Origin: Copromyces sp. CBS 386.78
Taxonomy: Eukaryota > Ascomycota > Sordariomycetes > Sordariales > Sordariaceae
Direction of reading: 5' to 3'
NCBI GenBank assembly: GCA_030685235.1
Contig: MU839126.1
Coordinates: forward strand, 1-55,970
Length of the DNA stretch: 55,970 bases
Shown: in pieces, positions 22,142 through 32,529 of the stretch
How positions within the stretch are numbered: position 1 is the stretch's first letter
Layout of the letters: each line of letters begins with the position of its first letter
The notes under the pieces: model-generated
Database searches by the model: none
The model's input: only the letters and a program-made list of their open reading frames with translations
Told to the model about the DNA's origin: nothing
Made by a program: the position numbers and the translations under genes

Positions 22142-23240
22142 GTGTAAATCGGGAGATTTAAAATTAAGCGCGATAAAATAAACGAAAAAGGCTTATATTT
22201 CTAAAATTCAATTTAAACTTATTAAAGAAAAGTTCGAAGCCTTTCGCAATATATAAAAAAACTTATATAATTAGGTATATTTATATTATTACGTTAAAAC
22301 GGACGTATTATTTATTAAAACTAACGTTAATAATACTACGTATAATATTTACGTCTTGTAATTCAAATATAAATAGGATAATAATAATAGTCTTATTCCC
22401 TATACTACTTATTTATAGCGCCTTATTGGCATGGGGTACTTCTCCTAGTTCTCTAAAGGAAAAACCGTGCGGCGATAAGCGCCGTCGGATGAAAACCGCT
22501 AACTCCTTTCAATCGTAAATAAATTACGCTTATTCTATTTTAATTCTATTTATAGCGGTACTTACTTATTACTTTAATAAATAAAGTACTTTCTATTTAC
22601 CGTATTTAATCTAATATTAGAATAATCGAAATACCGCCCCTATATATTGCTCCTTCTTTTTAACCCGCTTCTAATAACTATCTTTTCCTTATTATTTACC
22701 TTCATTCCCGCTTCGTCGTTATCTTTCTAATTCCTATAATTCTACTAAAGTTTGTATAAGTATAAGGGCCCCTTTCTTTCTTCTATTGAAATTCCTCTTC
22801 GACGCTAGCTTTCGAATTTTTCCCCTTCCTCCTTATATTACTAATTTTTAAAATAGCGTTCTCCTCTACTAATTATACCCCCGACCGCCCGTTTGGCTAT
22901 ACCCTCAATTATTTTAGCTTTATTATTCGTATTAATTGTGATATTATTAAGCGTATTATTAATTTTATTAGGATAATAGATTCCTCCTCTTTTGAGTTCC
23001 CTTTATTCTTTGTGTTCCCTTGGTCCCCTGTATCCGAATTCTAGTTCTTTGCCCGGGTATTAGTTTTTAACCCCTCTTTTAAATTTCCTACCGGCTAGTA
23101 AATCTTTTTTATTCTTACGCTTACTTCCCTTTCTTTATATTAATTAAATATTTAGTATTATTTATAATACGCTTTATTTTTACTATACTTTAAAGTTCGC
23201 CGATTTTATTTATAGTACCCTAAATTTTAATTTTTCTACA
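22142..23240. other. Unassigned AT-rich sequence with small GC-richer patch
   Basis: No long open frame. The plus strand shows coding-like stretches interrupted by TAA/TAG, so a RIP-mutated element is likely, but no family is recognisable. A less mutated patch at 22430-22510 can form a stem around GGCGATAAGCGCC and holds the only run of balanced composition. Between the truncated Gypsy LTR and the palindromic repeats at 23481. Confidence 0.4.
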
Positions 23241-23480
23241 TACTATAAAATCTTCGCGGATAATTGTAGCGCAGCTGTTATGGTCTAGAGAATGAAGTGT
23301 TTACACGAAGTGAGCGAGCATAGCGGAGCTTTTCTATAATAGGGGCGATACCCATATAAGTTCTTCGTACTGTAATTGGTCCATAGACCAAGCAATCCGT
23401 TCCTATCATTAGTCAGAACTTTTGTAGCCCGTACATGCAATCCGTTCCTATTATTAGTCGTAGCCTATATTCGCGTCGGT
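23241..23480. other. Composition-balanced non-coding segment
   Basis: Much less mutated than its surroundings. It contains a duplicated GCAATCCGTTCCTAT(C/T)ATTAGTC word (about 23393 and 23438), the small palindrome GGTCCATAGACC, and GAGCGAGCATAGCGGAGC. No reading frame. It may be the 5' non-coding part of the Helitron whose frame starts near 24380, but no Helitron terminus was recognised. Confidence 0.4.
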
Positions 23481-23680
23481 AAATACGCGGGGGTCCCCGG
23501 GGGTATCCCCCGGGTCTTATAACTCCCTTTACGCCGGGGTACGCCTTTACGTACGAGGGTCCCCGGGGGTATCCCCCGGGTTTTACAACCCCCTTTACAA
23601 TTCCCGTCCCTTTATACCTAAATACGCCTTTACGTATAGGAATCCCCGGAAGTATCCCCCGGGTCTTACAACCTTACCCT
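23481..23680. repeat. GC-rich palindromic tandem repeat, three units
   Basis: Three copies of a unit containing GGGTCCCCGGGGGTATCCCC followed by CGGGT, TTATAAC or TTTACAAC, and CCCTTTACG. Units lie at about 23485-23550, 23551-23635 and 23636-23680. Each can fold back on itself (CCCCGGGGG...CCCCCGGG). The third is partly mutated. It is the most GC-rich stretch in the first 50 kb. Confidence 0.75.
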
Positions 23681-23741
23681 AATTTATAACCTACAAACCG
23701 CTTTCGCTTTTATACAATCGACTTCGACTCTATACTATTAA

Positions 23742-23885
23742 ATACTACCTTTTTTAATAATATTTACTAATTAAGTAGCTATTACGATTACTACTTTTTT
23801 TAATAACGTTTACTAATTAAATAGTTATTACGATTACTACCTTTTTTAATAACGTTTGCCAACCAAATAATTATTATAATTAATC
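23742..23885. repeat. 48-bp tandem repeat, three units
   Basis: Three head-to-tail copies of a unit with ACTACCTTTTTTAATAA, then TTTACTAATTAA and AGTTATTACGATT. AT-rich and non-coding. Confidence 0.75.
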
Positions 23886-23984
23886 GTATAGCCGCTATAT
23901 ATAGATTAAATTTTAACGGCCCTCATATCGGCTATTTATACGATAATTAACTAATTACTTTTAATATTTAATATATTTTTAAGG

Positions 23985-24215
23985 TAAATAATAGCGGTAT
24001 ATTCGTAATAATCGATTATATACGTCCGCCTTCATTTATATATAAATAACTACCCCTAATCGATATTACTTTTAATAATTAGCGTATTATTAAAGTAAAT
24101 AATACTAGCCTACTCGCAATTATCGATTATATACACCCGCCTTCGTTTATATATAAACGACTATACGCAATCGATATTATTTTTAATAACTAACGTACTT
24201 TTAAAGTAATTAATA
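23985..24215. repeat. ~110-bp tandem repeat, two units
   Basis: Two head-to-tail copies. Each contains ATCGATTATATAC, CCGCCTTC, TTTATATATAAA, CGATATTA and a TTTTTAATAA-like word, and ends AAAGTAAATAAT. Non-coding. 24216-24379 is AT-rich with nothing recognisable. Confidence 0.7.
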
Positions 24216-24379
24216 TTAATTTAATTTAGTACTTTTAATTAACTTAACCTTATTATTCGCTCCTCTTCTCTATATCATTATATTTAACGCTATAATTATA
24301 TTAATTCTTCCTTAAATAAACTTTATATATTATACTATAAAATATAGTTTCTATTATTTTATTTAGTTCCGAGCCCCCC

Positions 24380-25641
24380 CCGTCTATATAGGCTTCTCAA
24401 AATAATAACGAAGAAGAAGGTATAAAATAATATAAGGCTTATAAAAGATATTTCCCCTTAACTAAATTTATTAATAAGCGGAATCTAAATAAAATAGTTT
24501 AATAATACTTTTAATATTATAATATTTAAATAAAGAATAAAACTAATTTACTTAGGGCTATAAATTTTATTCGTAGTCGTAAAATTATAGTAGACCCGGC
24601 CGCTTCCGTACCTAATATACTTATTACGCCGGCGCCGGCTCCTAATCCCTTTTAAAGAGCTCCTATAGCGCTACTTATAGCGCTTACAATATATTATCTA
24701 TAATCTTTAACTATTACATCCTTTACTCTACTTTAACGGCCAATATAGAATACTACTATTAATAATTATATACATATAGTAGTATAGCGTATAACGGGTA
24801 TACGAATACTACGGCTTTTATATTTTAAAGGAAGTATAAATTCATAGGATTTACCCTTTACGGCGGAAGTTCGACGAGCTTATAAAATCATCTATAGGGA
24901 CTATTATATTCGCTGGCGTTATAATAAAGAGGTTTCACTTATACTATTTCTACGTATATTATATAACCCGGCCTAATCATCCCTTAATATACTAATATTA
25001 AATAGCCTAGCCGAAGCTATTTATAATAGTCAAAATTATAATTTTAATCCTAGTCCGGCTTAGTTCGAATATAATTAATATAGTATTATTCGGCTAAAAG
25101 ATATCCGTTATCGAAACCCAAACTTTACTCAATTTTATATCTATTATATAGATCCTAATATTAAACCCAACAAAAATTCTAGTACGTTATTCAACCCCTT
25201 TCCCGATTATCGTCGTAAAAGTATATTAATAATCGATATAGAATAAGCATTTTGTATACAATATAAAAGAAGATAGCGCTGTAACGAATTTATAGACGCT
25301 GACGACTAGGAAATAGCTCGGTATTTAAAATATCTTTAGGATAAGGATAATAATAATAATAATTATAATTAATATAATCTTTCGTCTCCTTATATCCTAT
25401 TATCGTTTCTTTTTTCATTCTCCCTATCGTTAACGCTATTACGTCTTCGCAATCTTCCTACCGACGTTCCTAGGACGCCGGTTACGCCCGCTACGCCCGC
25501 TACGCCTAACCCAAATATAATATAGCCCAAGCTTATTATCCTTTAATTAGAATTAGAAGACTTAGTAGACCGAAAGTATATACTTTATCCCAATCCCCCC
25601 TTTCATTAATAGTATCCTCCCCTTATACTTAATTATAACCC
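24380..25641 (+). pseudogene. Helitron frame, N-terminal part (split by Gypsy C)
   Basis: A plus-strand frame of about 420 codons in which the stops are almost all TAA/TAG, as CAA/CAG/TGG mutations would produce. It includes the stretch EVRRAYKIIYRDYYIRW (around 24860) and a Pro/Thr-rich part (around 25480). No domain is recognised here. The link to the Helitron is positional: if the family C Gypsy and one AACCC copy are removed, this frame continues without a shift into the frame at 41802 that carries Helitron motifs. It could instead be a neighbouring captured gene, but the in-phase junction favours one protein. Confidence 0.6.
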
Positions 25642-25986
25642 TATCACGGGGCAAGGCGAATGTTAGGTATCTGTAAAGATATTCGTAATTGTACGAGGAA
25701 GAGGAAGCTATTTGGGGGAGCCCTAATGGCCATCTATATATAGTGAGCATGTGGCCCGTGCAGCCTAATCATCCTATAGATTATCCTATAAGCTAGTGTA
25801 GTCTATACAGCCTTAGCGATAGGGGTAGGCTAATAACCGCAGCTAGTTAGATATTAGATGCGTTTAGCCGCATCTACTATGCTAGATCTCTGTAGCTAAT
25901 TAGAGCATGCTACTAACCCGGCAATTATTGCCGTAGTAAAAGTAGCGATATAGGACGGTTAGTTAATTATAAATAATTTTATAATA
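25642..25986 (-). repeat. 3' LTR of Gypsy C
   Basis: 345 bp. In window orientation it begins TATCACGGGGC and ends TTTTATAATA. Homologous to 41440-41796, which is 12 bp longer mainly because of an extra ATTATCCTATAA-like repeat unit near 41572. Moderately mutated. The minus-strand open frame at 25562-25750 straddles its edge and is not a gene. Confidence 0.92.
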
Positions 25987-28900
25987 TTTCCTTCGCCTAA
26001 AATACCTTTGGGGTGAAAATATATTCCTTTTTTGATTTCTTTTATAATATTTATTATTTACCCTTTTATATTATTTTTGCTTTCTTTTTTAGGCCGCTGC
26101 CTTACCCTCTTAGTAACGTAGTAATCGCCGTATTGTTAATATTATCTTTTCTGGCGGCTAGTCCGTCCTAGCGGCCTTCTTTAGAACTTTTTTGGCTTTA
26201 TAGCGATATTTCTTATTTACGATCTATTATAATAGTATTAGTATATTTGGGTTATTATTATAAATTTTTTTAAAGTCGTCGATATAATATTCTACGTCCT
26301 TTTATAGTTACTAAATAGGATTGTAGGGGCTTCCTTAAATTACCCGGTACTCTTATTTACTATTTTTTATATTGAAATAGTAGTCGTCGATAGTATTATA
26401 AAATTATTCGATTACGTTTTTAGCGTTATTTATTCGTTTTATAATTTGCCCGTTATTTACTCGGATATTTTGGGTTTTATTTTACCCGGGGATCTTTTAA
26501 TAGTTCTAAAGTTTTATTATATTAATATAGAAAGTATAGTTGTACTTTATATTAATAGGGAACTTTAATATAACGTAATAATTATTTACTTTTACAATTT
26601 CGAAAGGCCTTTTTTATAGTAGCGTAAACTTAGTTTGTAGGCGGCCTAATACGAAGTTAGTTATATTAAATAAAATTTTATCGCCAATATAGTATTTCGG
26701 CGTATTAGACCGTTTTTCGTTAGTAATTTCTTTGTATTATATTTAATTACTTTTAATTATAATAATAATTTTATTTAATATTATATTAAATTGGTCGGCG
26801 ATTTCGTTAATTTTAAAGTATTTTACCTATTGTACTTTAGAAAGCCCTAATAAGTATAATTAAGCGGGTTCGATTCTTATCCGAAGGTAAAAATTATAAT
26901 TTACGAAAAATAGGGATACGCCAATATTATTTAAATATATATTATTACTCGTAAATTTTACTAAGGGTAATTAATTGATTTAATTGTTTTAAATTTAATT
27001 AATGTAAGTACGAAGGAAATATTTTAATTCAGCGTTAATACGTTTGGTCTAACTATTAATTTCTTTATAGAAAGCCGATAATAATTTTAGAGTAATTCTT
27101 AACCTTTTAAATAGAGCTTTTTAAAATTATAAAACGAATTGGGTATTACGATTAGAAATGATAGTATCCAATAGGCTATAAAAGGCGTAAATTTTTTCGA
27201 TAAATTGATTAACGATTTCTTTTATAATTAATATTTCAATTAGGATATAATATTTTATTTTTATTAAGTAATTTACTATTATAGTAATATATTTATACTT
27301 TCGGCCTCCCCGGACGTAAGGCGTTATAGGGGTAATATAATCGATAGTAATATTTTTCTATAGGGCGAAAGGTATTAGTAGAGGTTTTAAAAGCCCTGTT
27401 AATGCGCGTTATAACGGTTTCGTCTTTATGTATTAGAAATAGGCTTTATAATAAGATTTAACGGCCTTTTCTATACTTAATTAGTAAAATGAGCGATTAA
27501 GGGTAATAAACGTTTTATTCCGACCTTGGTAGTTTATTAGTATGGGTTTGTAATATTTTCGTATAAAATGTAATTATAGCGCGGTATTTTTTAAGTCGAT
27601 TATAAATATTAAACGTTAGTATATTTTACTATTAATTACGTAGTATTCTATAAAAATTATTTTTCTTATACTTTTCTTTAATACTTTGGGCTATATTTAA
27701 TGGTTTTCGTCCGTAAGGGCGGCTATTAAATTTTAATAGAAAATTAAATTACGGTAGTTAGCGTCGATTAATTTATTTATAAATAATTTTTCCGGGTTAA
27801 ATTCGTAAGTATAAATATAATTTACGAAAATGGAGGGGTTGAAAAGTATTTTATAGCGGGCTTTTAGCCGGTCGTCGTTTATATCCTTCGGTATATTTTC
27901 TAATTTTTTATTTAAAGTATTAGGACGGACTTAGAGAGTATTCGGTTTATATTTAATAATAAAGTTGAATTTAAATAAGAAATTAAATTACTATATATAT
28001 TACGGTATAAGTTTTTTATTTTCCGTAAAAGTTTATAGGCTTTTGTAATTGGTTAGGATTTTAAATAGTTTTTAAGCGCCCTATAATTCTAGTCCCTATT
28101 CTTTTAAAGCTTTAATAATTGTAAATAATTCTTTATTATAAATATTATAATTATATTTTACGGTGGAATATTTTTGTAAAAAATATGCGATTAGGCGTAA
28201 AATATTCTCGTTATTATATTAGAATAGTATATTACTTATAGCTTAATTAGAAGTATTAGTTTCGATTATGGTTAAACGGGATTAATTATAAATTCGAAGG
28301 ACGGGACCCGTAGTAAAAACTTTCTTTAATTCTTTAAAAACTTTTTAATAGTTTTTTATTTAACGCTATTCGGCTAATTTCTTTGTAAGGTTGTATAGTA
28401 GAATAATTATAATTGAAAAGTATTAAATAAAGCGCCGGTAGAAATTTATAAATTTTAAGAACCTTTGGAATTAGTATTATAATTACGGAGCCTCTTATTT
28501 AATAATAGTTTTTACCTTCGTAGGGTTTATTTCTATACCCCTTAGTATAATAAAAAGGCTTAAGTATTTTATATAAGTAATATCGAATTTATATTTATTA
28601 ATATTTAATTGAAGGTTAGCGTTAATTATTTTTTTAAAGATTTCGTCGATATAGGCGGTATATTCTTCTATATTTTTAGAGTAGACGAAGATATTATTTA
28701 AATATATTATTACGTAAATATTTAAAATATTATATAGTACGTTGTTAATATAATTTTAAAATATATTAAGTACGCTTTAAAGTCCGAAAGGAAGGATTAA
28801 TAATTTATAGAGACTGAAACGTATAATAAAAGTAATTAGCTATTCGTAGCTTTTTTAAACGCGGATTCGGTTAAAAGCGGCGATAATATTTAATTTAATA

Positions 28901-30170
28901 AAGATTTTAATATAGTAAATAGTATTAAGAATTTCCTTAATTAATAGAAGCGGGTATTGTATTTTGAATATAATATTATTAATATTATAATAGTCGATAT
29001 AAATATAAATACCCCTATTAAGTTTATTTATAAGGAGTAAGGGTGAGGTTGCTTAGGATTAGGAAGGTTTAATAAAACCGTTTTCTAATTAATTATTAGT
29101 CTATTTTTTAACGATAGTTATTTTTATAGGTAAAACCGGTTAGTAGCGGGCGTTCGGCAGTTTTTCCCTTAGCGTAAATTCGATTTTGTGGTCGTATATT
29201 CGATAGGGCGGAAGTTTATTCGCTTTTTTAGTATGGAAAGCGTTAATTCTTTTCTAATACTTACGTAAGAATTTGAATTTAATTTCTTTATTAGTTTTCG
29301 GAAGCCGGTTAACTTTCTTATAGAACGTTAGTATATTTTCCTCTATAATTTTTATAATAATAGCCTTATATATAAACGCGTCTATATTTAAATTATTTAT
29401 AAGAATAGCGGTTTGGGCGATTTTAACGGCTATTAATTTTTTTTAATCTATATCTTCTATATACGTATTAATAAATTCGTAAAAGCGCTTTAGGAGGCAG
29501 TTTTTATATTATTTACTTTTACCGTTTATAATATCCTAAACTATTTCTTTAGTAAAATTATTATAAGTATTAATTTCGTAAAAGGTAATTAATTAATAAA
29601 TTTCCGTATAATTTATAAAGTAAAATTATAAATTATACGTTTCGTATAAGAAATTAAAGGCAGTAATATTAATATTATATATATTTTAGGCGTTAATTCG
29701 TCCTTCGATTATTTTAAACCGCTTTATAATTAAATGAGTGGTACCGGGGGAATTCCTTACGCCTTTTATTTTTCTATAAGGCGGTACGAATATAAAAAGT
29801 TCTATTACCTATCTTAATACGTTGTAGTCTAATAAAATTATATTTTTAGTAAATCCTTTAGTAAGAAGTTTAAAATGGTATAAAAGGAGGTCGCGGCGGT
29901 ATAGTTATACCCCTTATTTTAAATAGAAATTTTCGTTAGCTTCGTAAAATTTATAAAAATTATAAGCCTTACCCTTAGGGTAGTTTTTATAGGGTTTATA
30001 ATAGGGAGCCGGAATAGAAATAAAATCGTTCTTTAGTAGTAATTTTAGTATTTAAATATTGCTACGCTCCGGTCCGTTATAGGGGATACGGTTTAAAAAT
30101 TGTAATAGCCTTAATATATTCTAGCGAAGCTCCTATTAGTATAGGAGCGGTACGGAGTTAAAATTAGTTT
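25987..30170 (-). pseudogene. pol relic of Gypsy C
   Basis: Minus strand. The RT is clear: around 29130-28950 a stretch reads ENGFIKPS followed by GIYIYIDYYNINNI, and around 28800-28640 PFGL.SVLNIF.NYINN and YLNNIFVYSKN, where YLDD would be expected. RNase H is near 28200-28080, with a mutated KEL.AI-like stretch, and integrase is at about 26600-27800. The 3' portion around 26420-26250 may hold a degenerate chromodomain, less certain than in families A and B. A purine-rich GGCGAAGGAAA (minus strand) abuts the LTR as a polypurine tract. No function is possible now. Confidence 0.82.
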
Positions 30171-30595
30171 TTAGTAATGATTTTAGATTTTAGTAATAGT
30201 AATTTACCCTACCGGTAATTTTATTAATATTTTTATTGGTAGTCCCGGGGTAGTATTCTAGATTCTAAAGTTCTTTTAAATTTTAGTAATAGTAATTTAT
30301 TTTACTAGTAGTCCTATCGATATTCCTATTGGTAATCCCGGGGTAGTATTCTAAATTCCAAAGTTCTTTTAAACTTTAGTAAAGCGGTAGTCAATTTCTT
30401 AGAATTTAATATTTTATTGGACTCTAGCGAAGTAGTAGCTTTGGCAGCTAAATATTACCGCGTATAGGTCCCTTTATAGGGATTAGGTATTAATTCTTTA
30501 GAATTTAATATTTTAATAGATTTTAATAAGGTAGTAGCTTTAACAATTAAATATCGCCGTATATAAGTCCTTCTATAAGGATTAGAATTAAATAA
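30170..30595 (-). repeat. In-frame duplicated linker in Gypsy C (93-bp and 99-bp units)
   Basis: Two successive tandem duplications. A unit containing GGTAGTCCCGGGGTAGTATT recurs about 93 bp later (about 30238 and 30330). A unit beginning AGAATTTAATATTTTA recurs 99 bp later (30401 and 30500). Both periods are multiples of three, so they would have encoded repeated peptides of 31 and 33 residues between gag and pol. Confidence 0.7.
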
Positions 30596-30599
30596 TTTA

Positions 30600-32276
30600 T
30601 TAAATTACTTTTTATCCGGCTAATATAATTATTTATTTTAGGTAGAAGCCCTAGTATTTTGGGAATATTTAATAATATTCTTTTATCCTATTCGTTTATT
30701 ATTACCGCGTAAAGTTAGTAATACGAATTATTAGGAGAGCGGTTTTATATATTAGGGGCGTTCTATAAAGAAATAGGGAGATCCGATAGGAGGTATCAAT
30801 CGGCGTACTAATTAGTGAATTAGACCTTCCCTTTTATTTAAAAAATATACGGCTTATATTTCTTAAATTAAGGTAGTTTTAAAATAATAGGGTAGTTAGG
30901 GGAAATATTATAAATTAGGAACGTAATATTTTTTAAATAATAATTAATATAAAGGCTTACTATAAGTCTTTTAGTAATAAGCCTTTTTATAATACCGTTA
31001 GCGAGAATTAGTTTTTTAAGTTCTAAGAATTTAAATGTGGCGAATTTATTTTTCCTTACAAAAGAATAGTCGATAAAAGTAAACGCTATATAACTACTAT
31101 CGACGAAAATTATATAATAAATTTTATATAGTCCGAAGGATAAATAAGAGGAAAGGAGTAATAAATTTTAATAGAAACTATTTAGTAAATTAATAACGAT
31201 TATTTCTAAATTTCTAAGCGGCTTTTTCCTTCTTCCTATAGACTTTTTTCGCCCCTATAGGCGATTATTTATAGGGTTCAATTATTTCCTTAATTATTGC
31301 CTACGTTATTATTATAGTATTCTTCGCCTTCGTCTTCTTCTCCGGCGTTTATAGTACGGAGGTTTATATTATTACCGTATCCCTGCTAACCGGCCGCCGG
31401 AGGGTTAATATTAATATTATTATTATTATTAGCATTCCTAGTATTCTAACTGGAGCCTCCGCCTCCCCGGCCTCCTCTACCTCTTCTTCGGCTATTTCAA
31501 CCTCCTTTATTACTTCTTCGGCCCCCCTTAGTATTAATTTAGGGGCTGCGATCACTATAATTAATACTATTATAGTAATTCCTTATAATATACCCTTCTT
31601 TTCTATATTTACAATATAGGTTATTCTTATTCCAATATTTAATAACGCTATTATAAACGGTACGTAAAACGTAAATAGTATTAAAGTTTATAATATTATT
31701 TCCTTTATTAACGGTCTTTCCCGAATTATTATTGGAATTCGAATTAGAGATTTTACTAGTAACGGATTTAGACTTATAGTCGTCGTCTTCAATATTATAC
31801 GCAAAATCGCAATAAAGTAATAATTATTTTTTAAAATTATTTTCGGCGGGGAGGGTTCGTTAATAAATAAAAGAAGTACGGAATTTTTAAGAGATTTTAT
31901 TCTATAAGTAGTATATTTTTATAACGTTATTTAAATTATAACGGTTAGCGGTTTTAACGTATTTTATCTTAAAATCGGCGAAGAAACGGTTTCCTTATTT
32001 AAATTCGTTAAATTTACGGGCGGTATTTAAACATAAATTTATATTATTATAACGGGTGTTTAAAAAGGATAGGAATTTAATACTTATTTTCTATTATTAA
32101 ACTTCGGAATTATTAGAGTTTATAAGGATTTTCTAAATATTTTTATCGATTAAAGTAGCTACTTTAAGGCTAAGTAGGTAGTTCGCGTAAGCGATTTTAA
32201 TCCTTTCGTTAGGGAATTTAATAATATTTAGGGTCTAAATAGAAAGGATATAGCCTTTCTACGTTAAATCTATTTT
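30600..32276 (-). pseudogene. gag relic of Gypsy C, C-terminal part
   Basis: Minus strand. At about 31617-31575 a CX2CX4HX4C knuckle reads with Tyr at all four metal-ligand positions (YCKYRKEGYIIRNY), which TGT/TGC-to-TAT/TAC and CAT-to-TAT changes explain. An acidic/basic low-complexity tail follows at lower coordinates. The frame is interrupted at 32276 by family B and its N-terminal part continues at 39725-41400. The minus-strand open frame at 31364-31555 is in this tail and is not an independent gene. Confidence 0.7.
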
Positions 32277-32529
32277 TATCACGGAGCGAGATGGCACCGT
32301 AGGGGTATGATGAGATATGCGTTGTTGCATGAGGAGAAAGGAGGAGAGAAGGAAGTGTGCGAGGAGGTCTGGCTGTATATAGGCGAGAGCCCTACAGACC
32401 AGACTGTGCGCGGGCACGTGAGGCTGCACGTGACGATGATATGTGCGTGGCTAGAGCTTTGGGCTCTGGCCGGGATAGCACATATGCAATCAGTGCAGTA
32501 TAGCACATTACAGGTCTAACCCTATAATA
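32277..32529 (-). repeat. 3' LTR of Gypsy B
   Basis: 253 bp. In window orientation it starts TATCACGGAGCG and ends CCTATAATA. It is almost unmutated in the middle, with intact AGGCTGCACGTGACGATGAT and GGGCTCTGGCCGGGA. The overlapping open frames at 32279-32506 (minus) and 32307-32519 (plus) recur at the other LTR only because the LTR sequence is conserved. The pyrimidine run CTATCCCCCCT at 32530 is the complement of the polypurine tract. Confidence 0.95.

Noticed and set aside
22142..23240. Starship-type captain recombinase or other cargo gene
   Set aside because: I looked for tyrosine recombinase or other domain motifs in the plus- and minus-strand readings and saw none. The sequence stays unassigned.
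32279..32519. Paired open frames on both strands, repeated at 39474-39714
   Set aside because: They recur because both are LTRs of Gypsy B. No start context or conservation beyond the LTR supports a protein.
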